Assembly (NCBI GenBank): GCA_022821905.1
Contig: JAJECS010000020.1
Coordinates: 1 to 64,000 of the forward strand
Direction: 5' to 3'
DNA: 64,000 nucleotides
Source of the DNA: Chloroflexota bacterium
Lineage (GTDB): Bacteria > Chloroflexota > UBA11872
Positions 19,415-28,664 of the stretch are shown piece after piece. The position numbers were made by a program, and so were the translations under genes. Under the pieces are notes generated by a model, which did no database searches, was not told where the DNA came from, and was given only the letters and a program-made list of their open reading frames with translations. How positions within the stretch are numbered: the stretch's first letter is position 1; each line of letters starts with the position of its first letter.

Positions 19415-20200
19415 CTGCGCGCGCGCGTCCTCAGCGGGGCCGTCCTCATTCCGGCCGTGGTGGCGGTCGTCTGGTGGCACCCGTCGGCGCTGGCGGTGCT
19501 CGTCATCGTCGGGGCGGCCCTGACCGCGCGCGAGCTATCGCAACTCCTTCTGCGCAGCCCGCGCCAACATCTGCGGGCGCTCGCCCCGGCGTTGGCGGCG
19601 TTGGTCGTGGCGCTGGCCGCGGTGCCCGAGGATGAGCGAGTGTGGCTGGGGACGCTCACGGCCGCACTGCTTGCCGCGGGGCTGATCGCCCAACTGGCGA
19701 CGACGGACTCGCACCGCTTTGCCAACTGGGCGCTCGCGGCGGCCGCCGGCGGCTACGCCGGGGCGCTGCTCGGGCTGGCCGTGGTGCTCCGTGCATCGCC
19801 CGACGGATTCGCCTGGACCCTGCTGGCGCTGGTGGTCACGTGGGCCTACGACTCGCTGGCGTACGTCGCCGGACGCACGGTCGGACGCCACGGCTTCATG
19901 ACGCACATCTCGCCTCGCAAGACCTGGGAGGGTGTGGCCGGCGGCACCGCCGGCAGCATCGCCGCGACTGCGGCCTTCCTGCCGTTCCTGCCGATCGAGG
20001 CATGGCAGGTCGTCCCCTTCGGCCTGGCGTGGGCCGCCGCCGCCCAAACCGGCGACCTCGTGGCGTCGATGGTCAAACGGGACGCCGGGGCCAAGGACAG
20101 CGGCCAGTTGATCCCAGGCCACGGTGGTATGTTGGATCGCGTGGACGGCCTGCTGTTCGTGGTGCCGGCCGTGTTCGCCGCCGCCCACTTCATCGGCTAG
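19415..20200 (+). CDS. cdsA: Phosphatidate cytidylyltransferase
   Basis: CdsA makes CDP-diacylglycerol from phosphatidate and CTP at the membrane. The protein is almost wholly hydrophobic with several membrane spans and carries the C-terminal signature KDSGQLIPGHGGMLDRVDG (about residues 228-246), plus SPRKTWEG near 167. The first standard start, GTG 19457, falls inside the first membrane helix. The codons just upstream encode LRARVLSGAVLIPA, which matches the conserved CdsA N-terminus (LRxRVLSGxVLIP). CTG 19415 is therefore the better start. It lies 6 bases after the uppS stop and in the same frame as uppS. Confidence 0.85.
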   Translation: MRARVLSGAVLIPAVVAVVWWHPSALAVLVIVGAALTARELSQLLLRSPRQHLRALAPALAALVVALAAVPEDERVWLGTLTAALLAAGLIAQLATTDSHRFANWALAAAAGGYAGALLGLAVVLRASPDGFAWTLLALVVTWAYDSLAYVAGRTVGRHGFMTHISPRKTWEGVAGGTAGSIAATAAFLPFLPIEAWQVVPFGLAWAAAAQTGDLVASMVKRDAGAKDSGQLIPGHGGMLDRVDGLLFVVPAVFAAAHFIG

Positions 20201-20246
20201 CGATCCCGAGGCGCGGGCACCCCGCCCCACCTATCCGGAGCACGCG

Positions 20247-21407
20247 ATGACGACGGCACGCAAGCGAATCGTGATCCTCGGCGCCACCGGATCCATCGGC
20301 ACCCAGACCCTCGACGTGGTGCGGACGCACCCCGATCATTTCGAGGTGGTAGGGCTCACCTGCAACTCGAGCGCCGATCTGCTGATCGAGCAGATCGACG
20401 AGTTCAACGTGCCGGCGGCGTGCCTGCGAGACGCCTCGGGGGCAACGGCGGCCTGGCCGGCGACTTGCGAGCGCTTGCCCTACCCCGAGGGCTTGGAGCA
20501 GCTCGCGGCGCGCGACGACGTGGACATCGTGGTGGTAGCGACGATCGGCGGCGACGTCGGATTCCGCCCCACCGAGGCCGCGCTCCAGGCCGGCAACACG
20601 GTCGCCCTGGCGAGCAAGGAGCTTCTGGTGATGGGCGGGCGGCTGTTCCGCGACCTCGCCGACAGCACCGGCGCCCAAATCCTGCCGATCGACAGCGAGC
20701 ACAACGCCTTGTGGCAGTGCCTCGTCGGCGAGGACCCGGGTTCGGTTCGGCGACTCATTCTCACGGCCTCGGGCGGGCCGTTTCGCGAGACCGACGCCGC
20801 CGCCATTCGCGACGCGACCGCCGAGGAGGCGCTCAAGCACCCGAACTGGGTCATGGGGCCGAAGATCACCACCGATTCGGCCAGCTTGATGAACAAGGGA
20901 TTCGAGGTCATCGAGGCCCACTGGCTGTTCGATCTGCCCTACGACCGCATCGAGGTGATCATTCATCCTGAATCCATCGTGCACTCCATGGTTGAATTCC
21001 ACGACGGCTCGCTGAAGGCCCAGCTTGGAACCCCCGATATGCGCCACCCCATCCAGTACGCGTTGGCCTACCCCGAGCGGCTGAACGCCGCCCATTCGAG
21101 CCTGGCCCTGGACGAGCTTCAACAGCTGCGGTTCGAGACGCCGGACCTGGAGCGATTCCCGCTGCTGCGCGCGGCCATGGACGCGGGGCGGGCCGGCGGC
21201 ACCGCCCCGGCCACGCTGTGCGGGGCCGATGACGCCGCGGTCGAGATCTTCCTGCGCGGCGACCTGCGCTTCGGGGAGATGGTGGACGCCGTGCTCGGCG
21301 CCATGGCGGCGACGCCCGTGCGGCCCCTGGATTCGCTCGACACGGCCCTGGACGCCCATCGGGAGGGCGTCGAGCACGTTCGCCGGAGCCTCGCAGCCGC
21401 GTCGTGA
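20247..21407 (+). CDS. dxr: 1-deoxy-D-xylulose 5-phosphate reductoisomerase
   Basis: Dxr (IspC) converts DXP to 2-C-methyl-D-erythritol 4-phosphate, the committed MEP-pathway step, with NADPH. The 386 residues show ILGATGSIGTQTLDVV near 10, ALASKELLVMGG near 120, the metal and substrate block PIDSEHNALWQCL near 148, TASGGPF near 173 and HPNWVMGPKITTDSASLMNKG near 198. ATG 20247 follows GGAG at a 7-base spacing. The end overlaps rseP as GTGA. Confidence 0.96.
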   Translation: MTTARKRIVILGATGSIGTQTLDVVRTHPDHFEVVGLTCNSSADLLIEQIDEFNVPAACLRDASGATAAWPATCERLPYPEGLEQLAARDDVDIVVVATIGGDVGFRPTEAALQAGNTVALASKELLVMGGRLFRDLADSTGAQILPIDSEHNALWQCLVGEDPGSVRRLILTASGGPFRETDAAAIRDATAEEALKHPNWVMGPKITTDSASLMNKGFEVIEAHWLFDLPYDRIEVIIHPESIVHSMVEFHDGSLKAQLGTPDMRHPIQYALAYPERLNAAHSSLALDELQQLRFETPDLERFPLLRAAMDAGRAGGTAPATLCGADDAAVEIFLRGDLRFGEMVDAVLGAMAATPVRPLDSLDTALDAHREGVEHVRRSLAAAS

Positions 21408-22837
21408 ATCCGATCGAAGCCCTGCTGGACTCCGGGGCCAGCATGCTGGTCGTGATCCCGATTTTCCTGGCGCTGCTGTCGCTGATCGTGTTCGTGCACG
21501 AGCTGGGGCACTACGCTTTCGCGCGCCGATTTGGCGTCGCGGTCCACACGTTTGCCATCGGCCTTCCGCCGCGTCTCTGGTCGCGCCTGCGCGGCGACGA
21601 CGCCATTCCGGCGGAGCCACTGGCGCAAGACGCCGCTTCGCAAGTCGACGGCGCGGTGCGGCTGGTGGGTGCGTCCGACCCGGACGACCCCGGCCTGCGG
21701 AACCGCATCCTGCTGTACAACAACGTCGAACCGCCGACGCGCGCCGAATTGCGCGCGGCCCAGGCCCAAGGCGCGGTCGGCGCCATCCTGGCCGTGCCGC
21801 CGGAGCTGACCGCGCACCTCGCAGGCGCCGATTCGCTGGCGCTGCCGGTGGTCCGCGTCGACCCCGAAACGGGAACGGCCATCGCCGCGCGGCTGCGCCA
21901 GGGCGAGCTTCAGGCGGAGCTGCGCCGGGGCCCGCAGGCAGCATTCGATTCAGCCGGGGCATCCATTCATCTGGGCGGCACACGCTTCGCCATCAACGCC
22001 GTGCCGCTGGGCGGCTACGTGCGCCTGGCCGGCGAGTCCGGCGACTTCGACTCGCCGCAGGGATTTGCCCGACGCACGCCCTGGCAGCGCGCGGTGATCC
22101 TCGTGGCCGGCCCGCTGATGAACTTCCTGCTCGCGCCGATCCTCTTCATGCTGGGATCGCTGATCGCCGACGAGGTTGGAGCGCGCATCGTGGAGGTCGC
22201 CGAGGGCTCGCCGGCGCAGAGCGCCGGTCTGCTGGCCGACGACCGCATCCTGGCGGTTGACGGCGCCGCCGTCGCCAGCGTGGGCGACCTGATCCGCGCC
22301 CTGGACGGCGCGGCCGGACAACCGGTCACATTCGAACTCCGGCGCGGACCGGATTCCGTCTTCGTGCGCGCCACTCCGCGCGTCGAACCGCCGCCGGGCG
22401 AGGGCCCCCTCGGCATCCGCATCGGTCCCGTGCGCGAGTCCGCCCCAATCCACATCGCGGCGGCGCGCGGGGTCACGCGCACCATTGAGTCGCTCGCCCT
22501 GGTACCGCTGGCGCTTGGCGAATGGATCGGCGGCGGCCCGGTGCAGGTCGCCGGACCCGTGGGCATCGCCGCCGTCGTCGACCAGGCGGCGCGCCTCGGA
22601 CTGGAACGGGTGCTCTTCCTCGGAGCGGTCCTGTCGGCGCAGATCGGGCTGATCAACCTCTTTCCGTGGCCGGGTCTGGACGGTGGCCGGCTGGTGTTCG
22701 TGGGCTTCGAATGGCTCACCGGCCGGCGACTGAATCCGCGCCGCGAGGCCGCCTTCCACTTCGTGGGCATCATGCTGCTCATGGCGCTGGCGGTGGTCGT
22801 GACGGTCAGCGACGTGCAACGCTTGGCGGGGTTCTAG
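21404..22837 (+). CDS. rseP: RseP-type site-2 protease with inserted PA-like domain
   Basis: This membrane zinc metalloprotease cleaves transmembrane substrates such as anti-sigma factors. The first membrane helix carries HELGH (residues 32-36). A PDZ domain lies near 263-330 (GARIVEVAEGSPAQSAGLL). The second metal motif NLFPWPGLDGG is near 420 in the third helix. Between the IGLPPRLW loop (about residue 60) and the conserved AINAVPLGGYVRLAGE (about 197) there is an extra stretch of about 125 residues, where RseP proteins normally have about ten. Its core (ILLYNN...AQGAVGAILAV...LPVVRVDPETG) resembles a protease-associated (PA) domain. The gene starts with GTG overlapping the dxr stop. Confidence 0.88.
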   Translation: MNPIEALLDSGASMLVVIPIFLALLSLIVFVHELGHYAFARRFGVAVHTFAIGLPPRLWSRLRGDDAIPAEPLAQDAASQVDGAVRLVGASDPDDPGLRNRILLYNNVEPPTRAELRAAQAQGAVGAILAVPPELTAHLAGADSLALPVVRVDPETGTAIAARLRQGELQAELRRGPQAAFDSAGASIHLGGTRFAINAVPLGGYVRLAGESGDFDSPQGFARRTPWQRAVILVAGPLMNFLLAPILFMLGSLIADEVGARIVEVAEGSPAQSAGLLADDRILAVDGAAVASVGDLIRALDGAAGQPVTFELRRGPDSVFVRATPRVEPPPGEGPLGIRIGPVRESAPIHIAAARGVTRTIESLALVPLALGEWIGGGPVQVAGPVGIAAVVDQAARLGLERVLFLGAVLSAQIGLINLFPWPGLDGGRLVFVGFEWLTGRRLNPRREAAFHFVGIMLLMALAVVVTVSDVQRLAGF

Positions 22838-22919
22838 GCCCGCGGATTGCTGGAGTCCATCCCGATAACCGGCTACGCTCGGGGCGACCCAGGTTCGTGC
22901 AGGGTGAGGTGAAGCTGCG

Positions 22920-24023
22920 GTGATTCGACGCCGAGGGTCATTCCCCATCAAAGTCCGCGACGTGGAGATCGGCGGCGGGGCGCCGATCAGCGTCCAATCG
23001 ATGACGATCACCGACACGAAGGACGTCGTCGCCACGCTCGCCCAGATCCATGCGCTCGTCGAGGCCGGCTGCGACATCGTGCGCATCGCCGTGCCTGACA
23101 AGTACGCCGCCGAGGCGCTTCCCGAAATTCGCGCCGGCACGGACGCGCCGCTTGTGGCCGACATTCACTTCGATCACCGGCTGGCGCTCATGGCCGCCGA
23201 AGCCGGCATGGACTGCCTGCGCATCAATCCCGGCAACATCGGCGGGCGCGAGAAGGTCGAAGCCGTGGTGCGCGCCTGCAAGGAGCGCGAGATCCCGATT
23301 CGCATCGGGGTGAACGCGGGCTCGATCCAGGAGGCCTGGTCCAAGAAGATCGACCGGCGCCCCGAAGGCCAGGAGCTCGTCGAAGCCATGGTCGAGGACG
23401 CGCTCGAGCACGTGAAAATCCTCGAAGACTTGAATTTCGATCAAATCAAGATCTCGCTCAAGTCGTTCGAGGTCGAGGTGACCGTCGAGGCCTATAAGGC
23501 CATCGCCCAGCAGACCATGTATCCGTTCCACATCGGAATCACGGAGTCGGGTCCGCCGCGCACCGGCATCATTCGCTCGGCCGTCGGGCTGGGAAGCCTG
23601 CTGTATGACGGCTATGGCGACACCATGCGCGTGTCGCTGACGACCGATCCCGTCGAGGAAGTCTTCGTCGCCAACGAGATCCTCAAAGTGCTGGGCCTCA
23701 AGGAAGCCGGCCCCACGATGGTCTCCTGCCCGTCCTGCGGGCGCTGCGAGATCGACCTCTTTGGCCTGTCCGACTCGGTCGAAGAGGTGATGGGAACCAT
23801 CAAGGAGCCGCTCAAGGTCGCCGTGATGGGCTGCGTCGTCAATGGCCCCGGCGAGGCCATGGATGCGGACATCGGCATTGCCGGCGGCAAGGGCCGCGGC
23901 GTGATCTTCCGCAAGGGCGAGATCCTGCGCACCGTGGACGAGACCGACATGCTGCCCGTGCTGACCGACGAGATCCGCAAGCTGGAGGCCGAGTTCGCCG
24001 CCAATGGCGAGTCGTCCGACTAG
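22920..24023 (+). CDS. ispG: 4-hydroxy-3-methylbut-2-enyl diphosphate synthase
   Basis: IspG (GcpE) reduces methylerythritol cyclodiphosphate to HMBPP with a 4Fe-4S cluster. The 367-residue bacterial-type protein has the N-terminal TIM barrel (VQSMTITDT, DIHFDHRLAL, RINPGNIGG) and the cluster ligands in SCPSCGRCE near 270 and GCVVNGPGE near 305. The start is GTG with GAGGTGAA upstream. It ends the run dxr-rseP-ispG, leaving an 82-bp gap after rseP. Confidence 0.96.
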   Translation: MIRRRGSFPIKVRDVEIGGGAPISVQSMTITDTKDVVATLAQIHALVEAGCDIVRIAVPDKYAAEALPEIRAGTDAPLVADIHFDHRLALMAAEAGMDCLRINPGNIGGREKVEAVVRACKEREIPIRIGVNAGSIQEAWSKKIDRRPEGQELVEAMVEDALEHVKILEDLNFDQIKISLKSFEVEVTVEAYKAIAQQTMYPFHIGITESGPPRTGIIRSAVGLGSLLYDGYGDTMRVSLTTDPVEEVFVANEILKVLGLKEAGPTMVSCPSCGRCEIDLFGLSDSVEEVMGTIKEPLKVAVMGCVVNGPGEAMDADIGIAGGKGRGVIFRKGEILRTVDETDMLPVLTDEIRKLEAEFAANGESSD

Positions 24024-24052
24024 AGCCTCGGGCAATCCCAAGTAGGACCTCG

Positions 24053-25093
24053 ATGACGTCGATGCTTGCCGTCCGAAAGGCCGCGCCAACCCGTGGCGTC
24101 GAGCTGACCGACCTGCCGCGGCCGCAGCCGGCTGCCGATGAGCTTCTGATCAGGGTGCGGCGCAGCGGCATCTGCGGCTCGGACAAGCACCTGTATCTCT
24201 GGGACGAGTGGGCGGCGGGCAACTACCCCACGCCGTTCACGCTGGGTCATGAGCTGGTCGGCGAGGTGGCGGAACTGGGATCCCAGGTGCAGGGATTCGC
24301 CCCCGGCGACATCGTGGCCATCGAGAGCCATGTCTTCGACGGCACATGCCGCCCCTGCCGCACCGGCAACGCCCACGTATGCGAGAACCTGCGCATTCTC
24401 GGCATCGATATCTCGGGCGGATTCGCCGACTATGCCGTCGTGCCCGCCAGAGTCGCCTGGCGCGTGCCGCCGACGATCCCCTTGGAGCGGGCGGTGCTCT
24501 TCGAGCCGCTGGGCAACGCGGTGCACGCCACCATGCGCTACGACGTATCCGGTCAGCCGGTGGCGGTCTATGGGTGCGGTCCGATGGGTCTCATGGCCAT
24601 CGCGGTGGCCTACACGGCCGGGGCCTATCCGATTGTGGCCACGGATGTTTCAGCCTATCGCCGCTCGTTGGCCGGGCAGATGGGCGCCCACCGAACCCTG
24701 GACGCCGCGAGCCCGACTATCGAGCAGGACATCGTCGACGCCCTCGGCGAGCGCCCCACCGTGAGCCTGGAAATGTCCGGACACCCCACCGCGCTGCGGC
24801 AGGCGCTGCGCGTCTCGGCCAACGCCGGCAAGATCGTGTTCCTGGGCATTCCGCCCAAGCCCATCGTCATCGACCTGGCCGAGGAGTTCATGTTCAAGGG
24901 CCTGGAAGCCTACGGCGTCACCGGACGGCTGATCTGGGACACCTGGTATCGCACCGAGGCCTTTCTGCAGATCCACGGCGATCTGCTCGAGCCGCTGGTC
25001 ACCCACACGTTTCCGCTGCACGACTTCGAGGACGCCATGCAGCTGGTGCTGTCGGGCGACTGCGGCAAGGTGCTGCTCGACGTCGACGGCTAA
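24053..25093 (+). CDS. tdh: L-threonine 3-dehydrogenase (zinc MDR family)
   Basis: This 346-residue NAD-dependent medium-chain dehydrogenase matches threonine dehydrogenase along its length: ICGSDKHLYLWDEW, GHELVGEVAELG, FEPLGNAVHATM, VYGCGPMGLMAIAVA (NAD loop), LEMSGHPTALRQAL, FLGIPP and YGVTGRLIWDTWY. The catalytic zinc ligands Cys and His-Glu are present. In the structural zinc loop the first of four cysteines is Asp (DGTCRPCRTGNAHVC). The reaction gives 2-amino-3-oxobutyrate, which can feed glycine. Glycine-cleavage genes lie at 46-49 kb. A related polyol dehydrogenase role cannot be excluded. Confidence 0.82.
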   Translation: MTSMLAVRKAAPTRGVELTDLPRPQPAADELLIRVRRSGICGSDKHLYLWDEWAAGNYPTPFTLGHELVGEVAELGSQVQGFAPGDIVAIESHVFDGTCRPCRTGNAHVCENLRILGIDISGGFADYAVVPARVAWRVPPTIPLERAVLFEPLGNAVHATMRYDVSGQPVAVYGCGPMGLMAIAVAYTAGAYPIVATDVSAYRRSLAGQMGAHRTLDAASPTIEQDIVDALGERPTVSLEMSGHPTALRQALRVSANAGKIVFLGIPPKPIVIDLAEEFMFKGLEAYGVTGRLIWDTWYRTEAFLQIHGDLLEPLVTHTFPLHDFEDAMQLVLSGDCGKVLLDVDG

Positions 25094-25980
25094 CCGACGG
25101 TCAGCAGGACCACCCCGCCGGCGCTGACCAGCACGCCGACAATGGCGAAGCGTCCGGGGCGCTCGCGCAGGATCACGCTGCTCAGCAAGAGCACGAACAC
25201 GGGCGCCGTGGCGGTGAGCGCACCGCCGCGCGCCGCCCCGATGGCTTGAATGCCCGAGAGGAACATATAGCCGCCCACCGTCAGGGCCAACAGGCCGCTG
25301 GCCAGCGCGATCAGGCTGTCGCGCCGCCCCAGGCTCACCGGCGCCCAACGTCCGCCGGACGCCAGCGCGGCCACATTCAGTCCCAGCGCCGCCAGCGGCA
25401 TCCGCACCGCATTGACGATCTCCGGTGGCAATCCTTCGAGGGCGAGCCTGAGCGCATTCAAGTCGATCGCGAACAACAGCGACGCGAGCAGCGCGAGTAA
25501 GGCGCCCACCGAGGTGCGCAATCGCCACGGTCCCGGCGCCGCCGCGCCGGACCGTGCGGCGGGCTCGATGGCGAGCAGCAGCCCGCCGGCCACGATGAGC
25601 ACGCCACCCACGCCGGCCATCACGGTCAGTGTCTCGCCCAGCAGCGTGACGGCGATCAGGGCCGTGAACAAGGGATAGGTCGATGCCAGCGCGTAGGCCC
25701 GCGAGACCCCAATCCGAGGCACGGCGCGCACGAGGAGCACCTCGCCGCCGCCGATCCCAACAACCACCGCCGCCAGGATGGCCAACAGATTCACCAGGGG
25801 CATGGACACGGCCTCGCCCCAGCGGCCGCCGACAGTGACAATGAGCGCAAATGCCACCGCCGGCGCGATGGCGCGCACGGCGGTGATCGGCAGCGCCCCG
25901 TGCCGCGCGGTTAGGGGACGCAGCGCCACAATGCTCGCCGCCCACGAAAGCGCGGCGCCCAGCACCAACAGCTCCGCCAC
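25090..25980 (-). CDS. EamA/DMT-family transporter
   Basis: This 296-residue integral membrane protein of about ten helices has two repeated EamA modules (N-terminal half ending GGVLIVAGGLLLAI; C-terminal half ending GVLVSAGGVVLLTV). Family members export metabolites such as amino acids or their analogues; the substrate is unknown. The stop overlaps the end of the convergent tdh by 4 bp. No other genes accompany it. Confidence 0.85.
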   Translation of the reverse strand: MAELLVLGAALSWAASIVALRPLTARHGALPITAVRAIAPAVAFALIVTVGGRWGEAVSMPLVNLLAILAAVVVGIGGGEVLLVRAVPRIGVSRAYALASTYPLFTALIAVTLLGETLTVMAGVGGVLIVAGGLLLAIEPAARSGAAAPGPWRLRTSVGALLALLASLLFAIDLNALRLALEGLPPEIVNAVRMPLAALGLNVAALASGGRWAPVSLGRRDSLIALASGLLALTVGGYMFLSGIQAIGAARGGALTATAPVFVLLLSSVILRERPGRFAIVGVLVSAGGVVLLTVG

Positions 25981-26083
25981 AGACCTCTCCAGCGGCTTCC
26001 CGCGTCGTCATTTCCGGCGACACCATGCGCAGCCTACGCCGCCGTGGGACCGAAAACACGGCGTTCCGGGCGTGGGTAGTACC

Positions 26084-26092
26084 ATCACATAA
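26084..26092 (+). repeat. Near match to TTKACATAA upstream of mutS
   Basis: ATCACATAA matches 7 of 9 positions of the motif in the plus orientation. It lies in the 173-bp gap between the EamA gene and mutS and is not counted among the ten exact copies. Confidence 0.25.
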
Positions 26093-26153
26093 CAGTTCGG
26101 CTTTTGTACGGCCTGAACTGGCGCGGTCGCAGGGGAGGCTGGGGCGTGGCGGC

Positions 26154-28664
26154 GTGAGCACGACGACGCTGACACCGTTGCGGCGCCAATACCTTGACAT
26201 AAAACGTCAACACCCCGAAGCGCTCCTGTTCTTCCGCCTCGGCGACTTCTACGAGTTGTTCGACCGCGACGCCGAGCTCGCCGCCGAAGAGCTGCAAATC
26301 GTGCTCACCTCGCGCGAGTTCGGTCGCAGCGGTCGATCTCCCATGTGCGGCGTGCCCCACCACGCCGTGGCGGGCTATATCGCCAAGCTGGTCGAGGCCG
26401 GACATCGCGTGGCGGTGTGCGACCAGGTGACCGCCGCCGGCAATGGCCTGGTGGATCGCGCCGTCACCCGGGTCATCACACCGGGCACGGTGGTCGACGA
26501 GGACATGCTGCGGCCGCAGGCGAACAACTACCTGGCGGCCGTCGTCCCCGATGGCGATCGCGCCGGATTCGCCTACGCCGACGTGACGACCGGCGAGTTC
26601 GCCGCCACCGAGCTGCATGCCGGTCAACTCGGTCCCGAGCTCAGCCGGGTGGCGCCGCGCGAGACGCTGGCCTTCGGTGACGTCGACCTGTCGGGCGCCG
26701 TTACGGGCGCCGAATGGATGGCCGATCCCGCCTCGGCGGAGGAGGCGCTGCGCCGCCACTTCACAGTGCAAGACCTCGACGGACTGGGCCTCACCGACCG
26801 TCCGCACGCGTCGCGCGCCGCCGGTGCGCTGCTCGCCTACGTCACCGAGACGGACGCCAACGCGCTGCACGTGCTGACCGGCCTGCACGTCTACGGCGTG
26901 GGGACCTACATGGAGCTCGATCCCGCCACCCGGTCGAACCTGGAGCTTGAATCCGGGGGGCGCGCCGCGCGCCGCGACCACAGCGTGCTGGGCGTGCTCG
27001 ACCGCACCCGCACGCCGATGGGCGCCCGGCGATTGCGGCGGCACGTCGCCCGTCCGTCGCTCGAGCGCGAGGTCATCGAGCGGCGCCTGGATCTGGTCGA
27101 GGCGCTCGTCGACGACACCGACCGTCGGGCCGAGCTGCGCGACGCCCTGCGGTCCGTCGGCGACCTGGAACGGCTGGCCAACCGCGTGCTGCGGCGCACG
27201 GCAAACGTCAACGACGTCCGCCGTGTGTCCACCGCGCTCGACGGCCTTGAAACCGTTCGCCGAACGCTTGGCGGGGCAGCCATGGCGCTCGAACGCCTGT
27301 GCGCCCGCATCGACACCTGCGACGACGCGCAAGCCTTGATTGCGCGAGCCATTGACGACGGCGAGCGCACCATTCGCGCCGGCTACAGCGACGAGCTGGA
27401 TCGGCTGGCAGCCGGCGCCGGCTCGGCCAAGGCGTGGATCGCCGCCCTCGAGTCGCAAGAACGCGAACGCCTGGGGATCAGGTCGCTCAAGGTTCGCTAC
27501 AACCGCGTGTTCGGCTACTACATCGAGCTCGGCCGCGCCTACGCGGATCGCGTGCCGGACCACTACGAGCGCCGCCAGACGCTGGCCAACGCGGAGCGCT
27601 ACGTGGTCCCGGAGCTCAAGGAGCGCGAGGCCGAAGTCCTCAACGCCCAGGAGCAGATCGAAGCCCTCGAAGCCCTCCTGTTCGAGGAGGTGGTGGAGCG
27701 TCTTGCCGGATGGACGCCCGCCATGCTCGAATCGTCGGCGGCCCTCGCCGCCCTCGACGTCGCCGCGTCGCTGGCCGAGGTGGCGGTGCTGCAGGGCTAC
27801 GCGCGACCAACGCTGACCGACGAGGGACACATTGAAATCGAGGCCGGGCGTCATCCGGTCGTCGAGGCCAGCCAGACCGACCCGTTCGTACCCAACGACA
27901 CCCGGCTCGATCCCGACGATCGACAGATCCTGGTGCTCACCGGACCCAACATGGCCGGCAAGTCCACATATCTGCGCCAGACCGCGCTCATCGTGCTGCT
28001 GGCGCAGATCGGCAGCTTCGTGCCGGCCGACCGCGCCGAGATCAGCCTGGTAGACCGCATCTTCACTCGGGCAGGCGCCCGCGACGACCTCGCCGCCGGC
28101 GCCAGCACCTTCATGGTGGAGATGCTGGAGCTGGCCGCCATCCTGGCCCAGGCCACGCCTCGCAGTCTGCTGATTCTGGATGAGATCGGCCGCGGCACCA
28201 GCACCTACGACGGAATCTCCGTCGCGCAGGCGGTCGTCGAGCACTTGCACCATCACCCGCGGCTGCGCGCCAAGACGATCTTCGCCACGCACTACCACGA
28301 GCTGACCGCGGTGGCCGACATGCTGCCCCGCGTGCACAACGCCAACGTCGCCGTCGCCGAGCAGGGCGAGCGGGTCGTGTTCCTGCGGCGCATCGTGGAC
28401 GGGCCGGCTGACCGCAGCTACGGCGTGCAGGTGGCGCAGCTCGCCGGCTTGCCGCCGGCCGTGATCCGGCGCGCACGCGAGATCCTGGTCGAGCTCGAGC
28501 GGTTGGCGACCGGCGCCAAGGCGGTCCCGAACGTCCAGCTCACGCTGCTGACGCCCGAAGAGCATCCCGTCGTCAAGCGATTGCGCGACCTGGATCCCGA
28601 GCAGTTGAGTCCGCTGGACGCGCTGAGTCTGGTCTACGAGCTGCGCAACGAGGCCGACGCGTGA
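26154..28664 (+). CDS. mutS: DNA mismatch repair protein MutS
   Basis: MutS recognises base mismatches and small loops. This 836-residue MutS1 has the mismatch-reading FYELF near residue 35 (Phe-x-Glu), Walker A GPNMAGKSTYLRQ near 597, Walker B with DEIGRGTSTYDG near 676 and THYHEL near 711. The frame stays open to 26025, but GTG 26154 puts the conserved N-terminus (TPLRRQYLDIKRQHP) at residue 7. The LDIK codons contain a TTGACATAA copy using the ATA codon. The gene overlaps mutL by 4 bp. Confidence 0.96.
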   Translation: MSTTTLTPLRRQYLDIKRQHPEALLFFRLGDFYELFDRDAELAAEELQIVLTSREFGRSGRSPMCGVPHHAVAGYIAKLVEAGHRVAVCDQVTAAGNGLVDRAVTRVITPGTVVDEDMLRPQANNYLAAVVPDGDRAGFAYADVTTGEFAATELHAGQLGPELSRVAPRETLAFGDVDLSGAVTGAEWMADPASAEEALRRHFTVQDLDGLGLTDRPHASRAAGALLAYVTETDANALHVLTGLHVYGVGTYMELDPATRSNLELESGGRAARRDHSVLGVLDRTRTPMGARRLRRHVARPSLEREVIERRLDLVEALVDDTDRRAELRDALRSVGDLERLANRVLRRTANVNDVRRVSTALDGLETVRRTLGGAAMALERLCARIDTCDDAQALIARAIDDGERTIRAGYSDELDRLAAGAGSAKAWIAALESQERERLGIRSLKVRYNRVFGYYIELGRAYADRVPDHYERRQTLANAERYVVPELKEREAEVLNAQEQIEALEALLFEEVVERLAGWTPAMLESSAALAALDVAASLAEVAVLQGYARPTLTDEGHIEIEAGRHPVVEASQTDPFVPNDTRLDPDDRQILVLTGPNMAGKSTYLRQTALIVLLAQIGSFVPADRAEISLVDRIFTRAGARDDLAAGASTFMVEMLELAAILAQATPRSLLILDEIGRGTSTYDGISVAQAVVEHLHHHPRLRAKTIFATHYHELTAVADMLPRVHNANVAVAEQGERVVFLRRIVDGPADRSYGVQVAQLAGLPPAVIRRAREILVELERLATGAKAVPNVQLTLLTPEEHPVVKRLRDLDPEQLSPLDALSLVYELRNEADA
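26194..26202 (+). repeat. TTKACATAA motif copy 2
   Basis: TTGACATAA on the plus strand inside the 5' end of mutS, encoded through the codons GAC ATA AAA. Confidence 0.7.

Noticed and set aside
26085-28565. Long open frame (826 codons) on the minus strand opposite mutS
   Set aside because: No recognisable protein pattern; it mirrors the GC-rich codon structure of mutS. Same reasoning for long antisense frames opposite topA (13897-15903), dxr/rseP (20190-21983), mutL (28634-30820), map/adk (58359-60365) and secY (60497-61930).
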